From positions 186,001-250,000 of the forward strand of contig NZ_BCWR01000006.1 in the NCBI RefSeq assembly GCF_001592305.1: a DNA stretch of 64,000 nt, given 5' to 3'. Of the stretch, positions 8,803 through 17,445 are shown piece after piece (the stretch's first letter is position 1; each line of letters begins with the position of its first letter). The notes under the pieces are model-generated. The model worked only from the letters and a program-made list of their open reading frames with translations, ran no database searches and was not told where the DNA came from. The translations under genes were made by a program, and so were the position numbers. Origin of the DNA: Hydrogenophaga taeniospiralis CCUG 15921. GTDB lineage: Bacteria; Pseudomonadota; Gammaproteobacteria; Burkholderiales; Burkholderiaceae_C.

Positions 8803-10206
8803 TCAGGCTTTCGAGATCGCGAAGCTCTTGGCGTACGCCGAGGCCTTGGCAGGATCGAACTCCTTGCCCATGATCTGGTGCTTGGTGTAGGTCGGGCCGG
8901 CCTTGAACTCGTGCCCCAGGTCCTTCATGTGCTTGCGCGCGTCGGTGATCAGGAACACCTTCTCGGCGATCGCCTTGTAGTCGACGTCGCCCTTCACGTA
9001 GCCCCAGCGCTGCATCTGCGTGAGCATCCACACGGCCATGCTCTGCCAGGGCATGGGGTCGAAGTCGGCGCGGTCGGGCACCTTCTGGATCTTGCCCAGG
9101 CCGTCGGCGTAGGTGCCGGTGAGCACCTGCCTGACCACGATCTCGGGCTGGTTCAGGTACTGCGCAGGCGCGATCACCTTGGCGATGAGTTCGCGGTTCT
9201 TCGGCTGGCGCGCCATGGCCGCAGCGGTGAGCACGGCGCGGTAGAGCGCGGCGAAAGTGTTCGGGTTCTTCTGGATGAACTCGGTCGTGGTGCCAAAGGC
9301 GCAGCAGGGGTGGCCGTGCCACAGGTCTTTGGTGAGCGTGTGCAGGTAGCCGACCTCTTCGTAGACCGCGCGCTGGTTGAAAGGGTCGGGGCCGAGGAAG
9401 CCGTCGATGTTGCCGGCGCGCAGGTTGGCCACCATCTCGGGTGGCGCGATCACGCGCAGCTGCACGTCGGTGTCGGGGTTGATGCCGTGCTCGGCCAGGA
9501 AGTAGCGCAGCAGGAAGTTGTGCATCGAGTAATCGAACGGGATGCCGAACTTCATGCCCTTCCAGTTCTTCGGATCGCGGTTGTCCTTGTGGCGGATCGA
9601 CATCGTGATGGCCTGGCCATTGATGTTCTGGATCGTCGCCACGTTGGTGGGTATGGCGCTGGAGCCCAGGCCCATGCTCATGGCCAGCGGCATGGGGGAA
9701 AGGAAGTGCGAGGCGTCGTATTCCTTGTTGATCACCTTGTCGCGGATCAACGCCCAGCCCGCCGTCTTGGTGACTTCAACCTTGAGGCCCTGCTTCTCGT
9801 AGAAGCCCAGCGGGTGCGCCATGATCAGCGGCGTGGCGCAGGTGATCGGGATGAAGCCGATCTTGAGGCTGGTTTTTTCCAGCGCGCCCTTGTCCTGCGC
9901 CATGGCCTGCAGGCTCGCCACCGGCAGCACGCTGGCAATCGCCGCCATGGCGGTGCCCTTGCCGACCGCGCGCAGGAACAGGCGGCGCTGCTCGTCGTGC
10001 GGAAACAGCGCCTTCACGAGCGTGGCTTCGATGAACTGATTGCTGTAGGCCTCGAACTCGGCGCTCTCGCTGCGGCGGCGCAGCTCGGTGGCCGCGCTGT
10101 CGGCCGCGACCTCGGCGTGGTGGTCGGCCACGGTGTGGTCGCGCCCGCAGCTGCACTTCATCATGAGCGGACGGTCGGCGTTGTAGGGATCGAAGAATTC
10201 GGACAT
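8803..10206 (-). CDS. Substrate-binding protein of nitrate/cyanate ABC importer, Tat-type export
   Basis: 467 residues. The mature part from ~105 is NrtA/CmpA-like (KIGFIPITCATPLIMAHPLG, then an SBP fold). Unusually, a ~70-residue N-terminal extension with a possible metal-binding cluster (KCSCGRDH, residues 17-24) precedes the export signal. The signal has twin arginines at 74-75 (QRRLFLRAVGKG) and a hydrophobic stretch ending near LQAMAQ. The start at 10206 has a GAGGTG ribosome site; in-frame codons upstream are Arg-rich and unlikely. It is the first transporter gene, followed by permease, ATPase and cyanase, and sits 146 bp downstream of a response-regulator gene on the same strand. Cyanate as ligand is inferred from cynS; nitrate or nitrite remain possible. 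Confidence 0.88.
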   Translation of the reverse strand: MSEFFDPYNADRPLMMKCSCGRDHTVADHHAEVAADSAATELRRRSESAEFEAYSNQFIEATLVKALFPHDEQRRLFLRAVGKGTAMAAIASVLPVASLQAMAQDKGALEKTSLKIGFIPITCATPLIMAHPLGFYEKQGLKVEVTKTAGWALIRDKVINKEYDASHFLSPMPLAMSMGLGSSAIPTNVATIQNINGQAITMSIRHKDNRDPKNWKGMKFGIPFDYSMHNFLLRYFLAEHGINPDTDVQLRVIAPPEMVANLRAGNIDGFLGPDPFNQRAVYEEVGYLHTLTKDLWHGHPCCAFGTTTEFIQKNPNTFAALYRAVLTAAAMARQPKNRELIAKVIAPAQYLNQPEIVVRQVLTGTYADGLGKIQKVPDRADFDPMPWQSMAVWMLTQMQRWGYVKGDVDYKAIAEKVFLITDARKHMKDLGHEFKAGPTYTKHQIMGKEFDPAKASAYAKSFAISKA

Positions 10207-10317
10207 GGCGCACCTCGTGAGTTGATGACGGGGTGTGCATTGCAAGCGACGGGCCAGAACGCATGCCAGGCGGGGCCGATGGCGGGCCCTTGCCGCATTT
10301 CGCAGACGCCGCACCGA

Positions 10318-10345
10318 CCCCGTGTAGGGCCAGCCCTACACGGGG
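10318..10345. promoter_or_regulatory. Perfect 28-bp palindrome upstream of the cyanate transporter genes
   Basis: The arms CCCCGTGTAGGGC and GCCCTACACGGGG are 13 bp each, with a 2-bp centre (CA). It lies between the stop of the response regulator (10353) and the start of the binding-protein gene (10206). No T-run follows on either strand, which argues against a simple intrinsic terminator. The inner GTAGGGC-2-GCCCTAC is a 7-2-7 inverted repeat, the geometry used by NarL-type regulators, though the heptamer is not the NarL consensus. I infer an operator for the adjacent NarL-family regulator; a factor-dependent or hairpin role is an alternative. Confidence 0.6.
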
Positions 10346-10352
10346 GGCCGTT

Positions 10353-11036
10353 TCAGGGCGTTCTGGGCGCGCGCGCGTGGCGCTCGGCGTACAGCGCGAG
10401 CTCCACGTCGTTCTTGGTGCCGGTCTTTTCCAGGATGCGCGCACGGTAAGTGCTCACCGTGTTGGGCGCCAGCCCCAGCTGCGCACCAATTTCGCTCACG
10501 GTCTGGCCCTGGGTGAGCAGGCGGTAGACCTGGTGCTCGCGGTGCGACAGGGCTTCGGGCCCGGCCTGGGCGCCGGTCTGGCCCACGGCGGCGGCCAGGG
10601 CTTCGGCCGTGGCCTGCGTGAGGAACACCCCGCCCGCGGCCACCTTGCGCACCGCGGCGAGCATGTCGTCGGGGTCGGCGCTTTTGTTGAGGTAGCCCGA
10701 GGCGCCCAGGCGGATGCAGCGCACCGCGTACTGCTTCTCGGGGTAGGTGCTGAGCATGAGCACCGGCAGCCTGGGGTGCTCGCGCTTGAGCGCCTGCAGC
10801 ACGTCCAGCCCGTCCAGCCCGGGCATGGCGATGTCGAGCAGCACCAGGTCGAGCCCGTCGCGCCCCCGCAGCGCGGCCACCTGGCTCAGCACCTCGGGGC
10901 CGCTCTGCGCCTCGGACACCACCAGCACATCGGGCGCCTCGGCCAGCACCTGCTTGAGGCCTTCGCGCACGATGCGGTGGTCGTCGCCGATCAGCACACG
11001 GATGGTGTCGACGATCACGGCGGGTTCTGCGTTCAT
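10353..11036 (-). CDS. NarL/FixJ-family response regulator
   Basis: 227 residues. The receiver domain (residues ~12-130) has acidic residues DDH at 18-20, the phosphoacceptor Asp68 in LLDIAMPG, and a K in the YLNKSAD loop. The LuxR-type HTH covers ~160-220 (LSHREHQVYRLLTQGQTVSE, then IGAQLGLAPNTVSTYRARI). Phosphorylation would come from the histidine kinase encoded 61 bp upstream on the same strand. It precedes the cyanate importer genes, whose expression it probably controls, possibly through the palindrome at 10318-10345. Confidence 0.92.
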   Translation of the reverse strand: MNAEPAVIVDTIRVLIGDDHRIVREGLKQVLAEAPDVLVVSEAQSGPEVLSQVAALRGRDGLDLVLLDIAMPGLDGLDVLQALKREHPRLPVLMLSTYPEKQYAVRCIRLGASGYLNKSADPDDMLAAVRKVAAGGVFLTQATAEALAAAVGQTGAQAGPEALSHREHQVYRLLTQGQTVSEIGAQLGLAPNTVSTYRARILEKTGTKNDVELALYAERHARAPRTP

Positions 11037-11097
11037 TCGGTGGCCTTCGTGTGGTGTGCCGCGGTTCGATCTGGCCTGGGACGGCCCGGTGCGGTGT

Positions 11098-12300
11098 TCA
11101 TGGCGTGTCTTGTGTGGGCAGCGCGAGCGTGAGGCACATGCGCGTGCCCCGCCCTGGTGCGCTGTGGATGTCGATGCGGCCGCCGAAGTGCCGCGCGCGC
11201 TCGCGCATGCCCATCACGCCGTAGGCGTTGGCCGCCTCGAAGGCCTGGGCGGGCGCGCCCACGCCGTCGTCCTGCACCGCCAGGCTCAGTTCCGCGCCGC
11301 TCAGCGCGATGGCCACGCCCAGGTGCCGCGCCCGCGCGTGGCGCCCCACATTGCTGAGCATTTCCTGGAAGATGCGGAACACCGCCATGGCCAGCGGCTC
11401 GGGCAGCTCCAGGCTTTCGTCCACCGCCATGCGCCAGTCCAGCGCCAGCTCGGCCGAGGCCACGAACTCCTGCGCCTGCCACTCCAGCGCCGCCCACAGG
11501 CCCTGGTGGTCCAGGATGCTGGGGCGCAGATCGGTGATGATGCGACCCACGTTGTCCACCGCGTTCTCGATCAGGCGGCTCATGTTCTGGCACTTGCAAC
11601 GCATGCGGCTTCGCATGTCTTCGGCCGCGTCGGCGCTGCGCTGCTGCTGCTCGGACAGGCGCTTGTCCATCCAGTTCACGTCCATCTTCAGCGCCACCAG
11701 CAGGCTGCCGAGTTCGTCGTGCACCTCGCGCGCGATGCGCGTGCGCTCGTCCTCGCGCACGGTTTCGGACCAGGCCGCGAGCTCGCGCACCTGGCGCAGC
11801 GCGGTCTCCAGCGCGCCGGTGCGCTCGCGCACACGCTCTTCCAGCTCGTCCTTGGCGCGCCGCAGCGCGTCGGCCGCGCGCTTGCGCTCGGTGATGTCGA
11901 CGAAGGTGATCACCGCGCCGCGCACCCGCCCGTCTTCCACGATGGGGTGGCTGGAGTACTCCACCGGAAAGGCCGTGCCGTCGCGGCGCCAGAACACCTC
12001 GCTGTCGATGCGGCAGGGCAGGCCCTGGCGAAAGGCGTTGAAGATCGGGCACTCGGCCTCGGGGTAGTGGCCGCCCCCGGCGCGCGAGTGGTGGGTCAGC
12101 TCGTGCATGTTGCGCCCCAGCAGCTCCTGGGGTTCGTAGCCGATCATGCGCGCGCCCGCTTCGTTGATGAAGACACAGGCGCCGTCCAGGTCCACGCCGT
12201 AGATGCCCTCGCCGGTGGACGCCAGCAGCAGGGCCAGCGGGTCGCGCCAGGCGTCGGCGGCGACCGGGCGCTGGTGCAGGAAGGGGGCATCGACGGTCAT
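11098..12300 (-). CDS. Cytoplasmic PAS-domain sensor histidine kinase (NarX/HisKA_3 type)
   Basis: 400 residues with no membrane segment, so a soluble sensor. A PAS domain spans ~22-140 (LLLASTGEGIYGVDLDG, FINEAGARMIGY) and ends with the PAC-like VRGAVITFVDITERKRA. A coiled coil covers ~140-180. The HisKA_3 phosphoacceptor is His194 in RIAREVHDELGSLL. The ATPase domain has EMLSNVGRHARA (N box) and DDGVGAP. It contains two clustered cysteines in MRCKCQN (~232). The cognate regulator lies downstream. The signal is unknown, but the operon suggests cyanate or a nitrogen cue. It is divergent from a cyclic-nucleotide-binding protein gene. Confidence 0.92.
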   Translation of the reverse strand: MTVDAPFLHQRPVAADAWRDPLALLLASTGEGIYGVDLDGACVFINEAGARMIGYEPQELLGRNMHELTHHSRAGGGHYPEAECPIFNAFRQGLPCRIDSEVFWRRDGTAFPVEYSSHPIVEDGRVRGAVITFVDITERKRAADALRRAKDELEERVRERTGALETALRQVRELAAWSETVREDERTRIAREVHDELGSLLVALKMDVNWMDKRLSEQQQRSADAAEDMRSRMRCKCQNMSRLIENAVDNVGRIITDLRPSILDHQGLWAALEWQAQEFVASAELALDWRMAVDESLELPEPLAMAVFRIFQEMLSNVGRHARARHLGVAIALSGAELSLAVQDDGVGAPAQAFEAANAYGVMGMRERARHFGGRIDIHSAPGRGTRMCLTLALPTQDTP

Positions 12301-12359
12301 GGCGAAGACCTAGCAATCGATGTGCCACACGTGCGCAGCGGCCGCGAGGCGTTCACAAT

Positions 12360-12383
12360 AGGCGCCTTTGCGCTTTGGCGCCT
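12360..12383. promoter_or_regulatory. 7-bp inverted repeat in the divergent promoter region
   Basis: AGGCGCC and GGCGCCT are separated by 10 bp (TTTGCGCTTT), between the divergent kinase and cyclic-nucleotide-binding genes. A weak -10-like CACAAT abuts it. The repeat is 31 bp upstream of the ATG at 12414 and could be an operator for that gene. No regulator is implicated. Confidence 0.35.
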
Positions 12384-12413
12384 TTCCTCTTCGCGGCCCC
12401 ACCGCCGCTCCCC

Positions 12414-13025
12414 ATGGCCCTGTTCGACAAACTGTTTGCTGCCCGTCGCAAGTTCGACGCCCCCGAATCGCGGCTGCCCGAAGAGCGGCAGGCGATCGTG
12501 GCGGGGTCGGACATCGCGCACGAGGCCGCGCACATGCTGCGCGCCCCCACGGCGCTGATGCAGCTCAGCGAAGCCGAGGCCCTGACGGTGGTGGGCTTCA
12601 TGCGCCCGCGCCTTTTTCACAACGGCACCACCTTCATCCACCAGGGCGACGCCCGAGACACCGGCTTCATGGTGCTGGTGCTTGACGGCGAGGTGACGGT
12701 GGAGTCGATCTCGGTCAGCCGCACCGAGGCGGTGACGCTGCGGGTGCTGGGGCCGGGCAGCCTGATCGGCGAAATGGCGCTGGTCGACGGCGCCGCGCGC
12801 TCCGCCTCGTGCACCGCCAGCACCGACGTTCGCTGCGCCGTGCTCACGCGCGACGCGCTCGAAACCCTCATCCGGGAACAGCCCGCCACCGGCGCCAAGC
12901 TCATGACCGCCGTGGCCCAGCGCCTGAGCGAGCGCCTGCGCGAAAGTGGCGACAAGCTCCGGCTCTACATCCAGATGGTGCAGGCCATGCAAGAGGAAAT
13001 CGACCGGCTCCTGCCGGAGGACTGA
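12414..13025 (+). CDS. Cyclic-nucleotide-binding-domain protein without DNA-binding domain
   Basis: 203 residues. A cNMP-binding beta-barrel spans ~65-175: FIHQGDARDTGFMVLVLDGE, then PGSLIGEMALVDGAARSASC (the phosphate-binding cassette, GEMA...R-S-A). It ends in a helical tail (LSERLRESGDKLRLYIQMVQ) with no helix-turn-helix, so it is not a Crp-type transcription factor. The N-terminal 45 residues are polar. The ATG at 12414 follows CCCC; a longer start 13 codons upstream is less likely because it adds Pro/Ala-rich sequence. Its partner and ligand are unknown. It converges on the TerC-family gene. Confidence 0.82.
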   Translation: MALFDKLFAARRKFDAPESRLPEERQAIVAGSDIAHEAAHMLRAPTALMQLSEAEALTVVGFMRPRLFHNGTTFIHQGDARDTGFMVLVLDGEVTVESISVSRTEAVTLRVLGPGSLIGEMALVDGAARSASCTASTDVRCAVLTRDALETLIREQPATGAKLMTAVAQRLSERLRESGDKLRLYIQMVQAMQEEIDRLLPED

Positions 13026-13050
13026 TCCACGCCAGGGCCTGCGCTGGGCC

Positions 13051-14001
13051 TCAGGTGTTCGGCGCCGTCTTGTGGCTCCAGACCATGGTGATCGCCAGGA
13101 TGCCCAGCACCACACCGAGCGACACCGCCACCGGGATCTTGAAGACGTCGATCAGCAGCATCTTGCTGCCGATGAAGACCAGGATCACCGCCAGCCCGTA
13201 GTTCAGCAGGTGGAAGCGGCTGGCCGCCGCCTGCAGCAGGAAGAACATCGCGCGCAGGCCCAGGATGGCGAACACATTGCTGGTCAGCACGATGAACGGG
13301 TCTTTGGTGATGGCGAAGATGGCGGGAATGGAGTCCACCGCGAAGATCACGTCGGTGAGGCCCACGAGCGCGATCACCATCAGCAGCGGCGTGGCGATCC
13401 TGCGGCCGTTCTCCAGCGTCCAGAACTTCTCGCCGTCGTACCGCTGGCTCACCGGCAACACCCGGCGCAGCAGCTTCAAGGCAGGGTTGTCGCCCAGGTC
13501 GGGCTCCTGGCCGGCGGCCAGCCACATCTTCACGCCCGTGAGCACCAGGAAAGCGCCGAACAGGTAGAGCAGCCAGTGGAACTGCGCCAGCAGCCAGCCG
13601 CCCACCAGGATCATCACCGTGCGCAGCACGATGGCGCCCACGATGCCGATCATCAGCACCCGCTTCTGGTAGGCCGCGGGCACGGCGAAGTAGCTGAAGA
13701 TCAGCAGGAAGACAAAGATGTTGTCCACCGCCAGGCTCTTCTCGATCAGATAGCCGGTCAGGAACTCCAGCGACTTTTCATTCGCCAGCGCGGTCGAGCC
13801 CGTGCCGTCCTTCACCGCCCACCAGAGCAGGCCGTTGAACAGAAAGCTCAGGCCCACCCAGATCAGCGACCAGTTGACCGCTTCCTGGATGCCCACGGCG
13901 TGGGCGCCCTGCTTCTTGAGCACGACGAAATCGACGAACAGCGCCGCCAGCACGAAGCCGACGAACACCAGCCAGAGCCACAGGGGCGCGATGGTTTCCA
14001 T
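13051..14001 (-). CDS. TerC/Alx-family membrane protein under manganese-riboswitch control
   Basis: 316 residues with eight or nine hydrophobic helices. Typical TerC/Alx elements are ALFVDFVVLKKQ in helix 1, EKSLAVDNIFVFLLIFSYF and LTDVIFAVDSIPAIFAIT, each with the conserved membrane acidic residues. Alx/TerC proteins are linked to manganese export and homeostasis. The start ATG at 14001 (METIAPLWLW) matches the family N-terminus and has AAAAGG 11 bases upstream. An in-frame TTG at 14043 directly behind GGAGGG is an alternative. A yybP-ykoY riboswitch occupies the leader (14049-14195), which strongly supports a manganese role. Confidence 0.9.
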   Translation of the reverse strand: METIAPLWLWLVFVGFVLAALFVDFVVLKKQGAHAVGIQEAVNWSLIWVGLSFLFNGLLWWAVKDGTGSTALANEKSLEFLTGYLIEKSLAVDNIFVFLLIFSYFAVPAAYQKRVLMIGIVGAIVLRTVMILVGGWLLAQFHWLLYLFGAFLVLTGVKMWLAAGQEPDLGDNPALKLLRRVLPVSQRYDGEKFWTLENGRRIATPLLMVIALVGLTDVIFAVDSIPAIFAITKDPFIVLTSNVFAILGLRAMFFLLQAAASRFHLLNYGLAVILVFIGSKMLLIDVFKIPVAVSLGVVLGILAITMVWSHKTAPNT

Positions 14002-14048
14002 GGATGACAAGACCTTTTCAGAACGGACGGTGTTGATGAACAAACACC

Positions 14049-14195
14049 CTCCAAGGTCTGGCCGAAGCCGGGCATGGCGCCCGACCCGGGGTATCCGGCG
14101 GCCGTTTCCAGCTGGATCGGGCCGCGTACTGACGGAAACCCCACCCGCCGGGGCCGGGCTGTGCGTCCGGTGGCGGGCTGGTTACTCCCCTTGAT
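14049..14195 (-). ncRNA. yybP-ykoY (manganese) riboswitch upstream of the TerC/Alx gene
   Basis: Read on the minus strand, the leader shows the class hallmarks in order: CAAGGGGAGUAACC (loop L1 consensus GGGGAGUA), a long P2 arm pairing CCAGCCCGCC with GGCGGGUGG, then CCGUCAGUACG (L3), a CCCGA/UCGGG arm, and a closing CCUUG that pairs with the first CAAGG to form P1. GGAGGG and a small GGUGUU/AACACC hairpin follow immediately, offering an expression platform acting on translation. The family senses Mn2+ and controls alx/mntP-like genes, exactly the gene found 48 bases downstream. Confidence 0.92.
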
Positions 14196-14397
14196 GGGAA
14201 GCCGCGATTGTGCAGGCCCGGCCAAAGTCCGTCACCGGGAAGGTTCTTCTGGAAAAAGCAGAAAGTGGTTGCCCGTCACATCCGGTTTCGATTGCTGACA
14301 ACTTGCCGCTTCATTCCCCTGCGCCCCGGGCGATACAGCCAGAGACCCACCCACGGAAAAGGAGGCGTCAGATGATGTTCACCAACAGCACGGACGA

Positions 14398-14697
14398 ATG
14401 GCTGCAGAGGTCGATCTCTGGAACCGCCGGGAAACCGAAGACCTGCTCGCGGCACTGGAGCAACGGCAATCGGTCGGCATGTTCGAGTTTGCGTCCAGCG
14501 ACGACCGCGAGCGCAGCTTCGTGATGGCCCCCCATACCAACTGCGTTCTGGTCCTGGCCTCGGACACGGCGCGCCTGGCGCTGGCAGAGCGGCTACGCCG
14601 CTCCCTGCACGGGGAGTGGGACAGCTGCCTGATGGTCTACATGAACGCGGCCCCGACCTCCGGGGCTGCCGGCACGACCCGGTCCCGCCTGATGTAG
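14398..14697 (+). CDS. Small hypothetical protein, uncertain start
   Basis: 99 residues (MAAEVDLWNRRETEDLLAAL...), with strong GC bias at codon third positions and a plausible soluble fold; no domain recognised. No ribosome site precedes the ATG at 14398. Instead a good AAGGAGG at 14359-14365 precedes an ATG-ATG at 14372 in another frame, which reads MMFTNSTDEWLQR and then loses coding character. A one- or two-base indel near 14400 could have separated the native start from the body. It ends one base before the convergent metH module. Confidence 0.45.
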   Translation: MAAEVDLWNRRETEDLLAALEQRQSVGMFEFASSDDRERSFVMAPHTNCVLVLASDTARLALAERLRRSLHGEWDSCLMVYMNAAPTSGAAGTTRSRLM

Positions 14698-14698
14698 C

Positions 14699-15748
14699 TC
14701 AGGCGGCTTCGCGGTAGAAGCCTGCGTTGCGCCCCACCGCCCGCGGCGTCTGGCTCGCCACCGCCTCGTGGATCGCCCCGATGTGCTGCGGCGTGGTCCC
14801 GCAGCAGCCGCCCACGATGTTCACCAGGCCCTCGGCGGCGAACTCGCGCAGCAGGCGACTGGTCACGTCCGGCGTTTCGTCGAAGCCGGTGTCGCTCATG
14901 GGGTTGGGCAGGCCGGCGTTGGGGTAGCAGCTGATGAAGGTGTCGCCCGCGACCTTGGCCAGCTCCTGGATGTAGGGGCGCATCAGCGTGGCGCCGAGCG
15001 CGCAGTTCAGGCCCACGGCCAGCGGCTGGATGTGGCGCACACTGGCCCAGAAGGCGGTGACGGTCTGGCCGCTGAGGATGCGGCCCGAGGCGTCGGTCAC
15101 GGTGCCGCTGATGATGACGGGCAGGCGTTCGCCGCTGTTCTCGAAATACTCGTCGATGGCGAACAGCGCGGCCTTGGCGTTGAGCGTGTCGAAGATGGTT
15201 TCGACCAGCAGCAGGTCGGCACCACCTTCCACCAGCGCTTCCATCTGCTCGTAGTACGCGGCGCGCAGCTGCTCGAAGGTCACGTTGCGGGCGCCAGCGT
15301 CGTTCACGTCGGGGCTGATGCTGGCGGTCTTGGGCGTGGGGCCCAGGGCGCCGGCGACGAAGCGGGGCTTGTCGGGTGTGCTGAATTTGTCGCAGGCTTC
15401 GCGGGCGATGCGGGCCGAGGCCAGGTTCATCTCACGCGCCAGCGAGGCCATGTCGTAGTCTTCCTGCGCAATCGTCGTGGCGCCGAAGGTGTTGGTTTCG
15501 ATGATGTCGGCGCCGGCGGCGAGGTAGCCCTCGTGGATGTCGCGGATCACGTCCGGGCGCGTCAGACTCAGCAGCTCGTTGTTGCCCTTCACGTCCTTGT
15601 GGAAGTCCTTGAAACGCTCGCCGCGGTACTGCGCCTCGCCCAGCTTGAAGCGCTGAATCATGGTGCCCATGGCACCGTCGAGGATGGCGATGCGTTGCGA
15701 GAGGATGGCGGGCAGCGCCTGGGCGCGGGTGTAGACGGGCGTTTTCAT
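14699..15748 (-). CDS. metH: Homocysteine S-methyltransferase module of split methionine synthase
   Basis: 349 residues, equivalent to the N-terminal homocysteine-binding barrel of cobalamin-dependent MetH and not the full ~1,200-residue enzyme. It contains [26 protein letters not shown], the zinc ligand in GLNCALG and the adjacent Cys pair in [12 protein letters not shown]. Many Burkholderiales encode MetH as two polypeptides, with pterin, cobalamin and activation domains in a second gene; that second part is not in this window. The ATG at 15748 gives [10 protein letters not shown]; upstream codons in frame belong to the next gene's region. Its role is methyl transfer to homocysteine, forming methionine. 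Confidence 0.9.
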   Translation of the reverse strand: MKTPVYTRAQALPAILSQRIAILDGAMGTMIQRFKLGEAQYRGERFKDFHKDVKGNNELLSLTRPDVIRDIHEGYLAAGADIIETNTFGATTIAQEDYDMASLAREMNLASARIAREACDKFSTPDKPRFVAGALGPTPKTASISPDVNDAGARNVTFEQLRAAYYEQMEALVEGGADLLLVETIFDTLNAKAALFAIDEYFENSGERLPVIISGTVTDASGRILSGQTVTAFWASVRHIQPLAVGLNCALGATLMRPYIQELAKVAGDTFISCYPNAGLPNPMSDTGFDETPDVTSRLLREFAAEGLVNIVGGCCGTTPQHIGAIHEAVASQTPRAVGRNAGFYREAA

Positions 15749-15807
15749 GCCCCGATTGTAGGAAGGCACCGGCGCACCCACGAGGCCTGCGGGCTTTGGC
15801 TGTGGCG

Positions 15808-16170
15808 TCAGGGCCCGGCCAGCGCGCCGAGGCGGTAGGTGGCGAGCAGCTGGGTCGCCTCGGGCGAATGGGGCCGGCCCTTGGTTTTGGTCCTGTAGGC
15901 CTCCGATGCTTCCTTGCCGCACCAGGGCACGATGACGCTGGGCCGGGTCGGGTGCTCGGGCAGGTAGGCGGTGAGGTCGTAGACCGAGCCGTCGATGGCC
16001 ATCCAGCAGTCCGTCTCCACCGCATGCCGGGCCACGTCGGCGAGCGTGTAGCGCTTCTCGGTCACCACGGGGGTTTTGGCGGGCGCGGGCGCGGTGGACG
16101 TGCCCGTGGCGGCAAACACCGCGACGGCGAGCCAGAAGAGAGCCGTGGCCACCAGAACCAGTTTGCGCAT
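15808..16170 (-). CDS. Exported cytochrome b5-like haem-binding protein
   Basis: 120 residues. An N-terminal signal sequence ([20 protein letters not shown]) is followed by a cytochrome b5-like domain: [36 protein letters not shown] (first axial His) and [12 protein letters not shown] (probable second axial His). It would sit in the periplasm or be membrane-tethered as an electron carrier. It lies six bases downstream of a ferric-reductase-like transmembrane gene, suggesting that the flavoprotein passes electrons to this haem or the reverse. The acceptor is unknown. Confidence 0.82.
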   Translation of the reverse strand: MRKLVLVATALFWLAVAVFAATGTSTAPAPAKTPVVTEKRYTLADVARHAVETDCWMAIDGSVYDLTAYLPEHPTRPSVIVPWCGKEASEAYRTKTKGRPHSPEATQLLATYRLGALAGP

Positions 16171-16176
16171 GATGAT

Positions 16177-17436
16177 TCACCTGAAGTCAAAGCATTCGAA
16201 ATGGATGTGGGATGCGGCCACGCCGCGCTCGCGCAACCGCTGGACGGCCGCCTCCAGCAGGCCGGGGGGGCCGCACAGGTGGCAATGCCGCCCGCGCAGC
16301 TCGCCCGCATCGGGCAAGAGCTGGCCGAGATCCGGCGCCGTGTCGCCGGTGTCGACGACCTGCAGGCGTAGCAGGGGCTGCGCCGTGGCCAGCGCGGCAA
16401 GCTCGGCCGCGTAGGGCGCGCCCGCGTGGTCGCGGTGCAGGTAGATCAGGTGCACCGGGTGCGCCAGGGGGCCGTTGCGCAGCGCGGCGACAAATGGCGT
16501 GATGCCGATGCCCCCCGCCAGCCACAGGCTGGGCCCAGCGCCTTCGGCCAGGAAGCGGCCAAACGGCCCCTGCACGCGGGCTTCGGTGCCGGGCTGGGCC
16601 TGCTGCAGCTGCTGGGTGCAGTCGCCCAGGGCTTTGATGCCCAGCACCATGCGGCCGTCGGCGCCCATGGCGCTGATGGTGAAGGGGTGGTATTCGCCGC
16701 AGCCCTGGAAGCGCGGGCCGGCCAAAAAGGCGGCCAACACGAACTGCCCGGGCTGTGCGCCCAAGGGACGGGCTAATGGCTGGAGCGTCACCTCGACGGT
16801 CGCCGGCGAGAGGTGTTCGACGCCCTGCACCACGTAGGGCTGCGCACCCAGCCCCTGGTCGGCACGGAACACCCGCCACAGCAGCAGCGCCAGTACCAGC
16901 GCCGGCACCGCCAGCAGCACGCCGTCCAGCCCCAGCAGCACCAGATGCGCGGCGCCCACGACGACGGACAGCGAGAGCAGGTGGTGCAGCTTGCGCCAGG
17001 CGGCGTACGACAGGCGAGGCCACAGCGCGATCAGCAGGCCGGCCATCAGGCACAGCAGCGAAACCCACCCCGACCAGACCGGCCAACCCTGTTGCCACGG
17101 CGCGAGCGTGGCCCACGCCAGCGCGGGCGATTCGCCCCAGGCGCTCGCCGCCAGGGCCAGCGGGTGCACCAGCAGCGCCAGGTAGGCCCAGACGCCCAGC
17201 CGGTGGTGCCAGCGGTACATGGGCTCCAGGCCACCCAGCCACCGCGCCAGCCACGGTTCGCGAACCATGAGCAGCAGGCTGGTGAGCAACAGGCCACAGC
17301 CCACCCAACCCGAGACGATGCCGCCAGCGCGCAGCGGCGGTACATCGGACGGAAAGGCCCAGAACACCAGCGTGCCGACCACCGCCACCCCGATCAGGGG
17401 GTTCCACAGGGAGGAAGGGCGAACCGGGCTGCGCAT
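16177..17436 (-). CDS. Ferric reductase-like transmembrane flavoprotein
   Basis: 419 residues. The N-terminal ~200 residues carry about six helices with paired histidines that would hold b haems ([10 protein letters not shown] with [15 protein letters not shown] with GAAHLVLLG). The C-terminal half is a ferredoxin-reductase-type module: FAD-binding EYHPFTIS, nicotinamide-binding [14 protein letters not shown], and a terminal [10 protein letters not shown]...HFECFDFR. Such NOX/FRE-like proteins move electrons from NAD(P)H across the membrane. The gene sits between a small periplasmic protein (nine bases upstream) and the b5-like protein, forming a three-gene redox operon with no obvious regulator. 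Confidence 0.85.
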   Translation of the reverse strand: MRSPVRPSSLWNPLIGVAVVGTLVFWAFPSDVPPLRAGGIVSGWVGCGLLLTSLLLMVREPWLARWLGGLEPMYRWHHRLGVWAYLALLVHPLALAASAWGESPALAWATLAPWQQGWPVWSGWVSLLCLMAGLLIALWPRLSYAAWRKLHHLLSLSVVVGAAHLVLLGLDGVLLAVPALVLALLLWRVFRADQGLGAQPYVVQGVEHLSPATVEVTLQPLARPLGAQPGQFVLAAFLAGPRFQGCGEYHPFTISAMGADGRMVLGIKALGDCTQQLQQAQPGTEARVQGPFGRFLAEGAGPSLWLAGGIGITPFVAALRNGPLAHPVHLIYLHRDHAGAPYAAELAALATAQPLLRLQVVDTGDTAPDLGQLLPDAGELRGRHCHLCGPPGLLEAAVQRLRERGVAASHIHFECFDFR

Positions 17437-17445
17437 CGGTGGGCC

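Noticed and set aside
14699-15748. Short MetH considered as a truncated pseudogene
   Set aside because: The boundaries coincide with the homocysteine module and zinc ligands are intact; split MetH is normal in this bacterial group.
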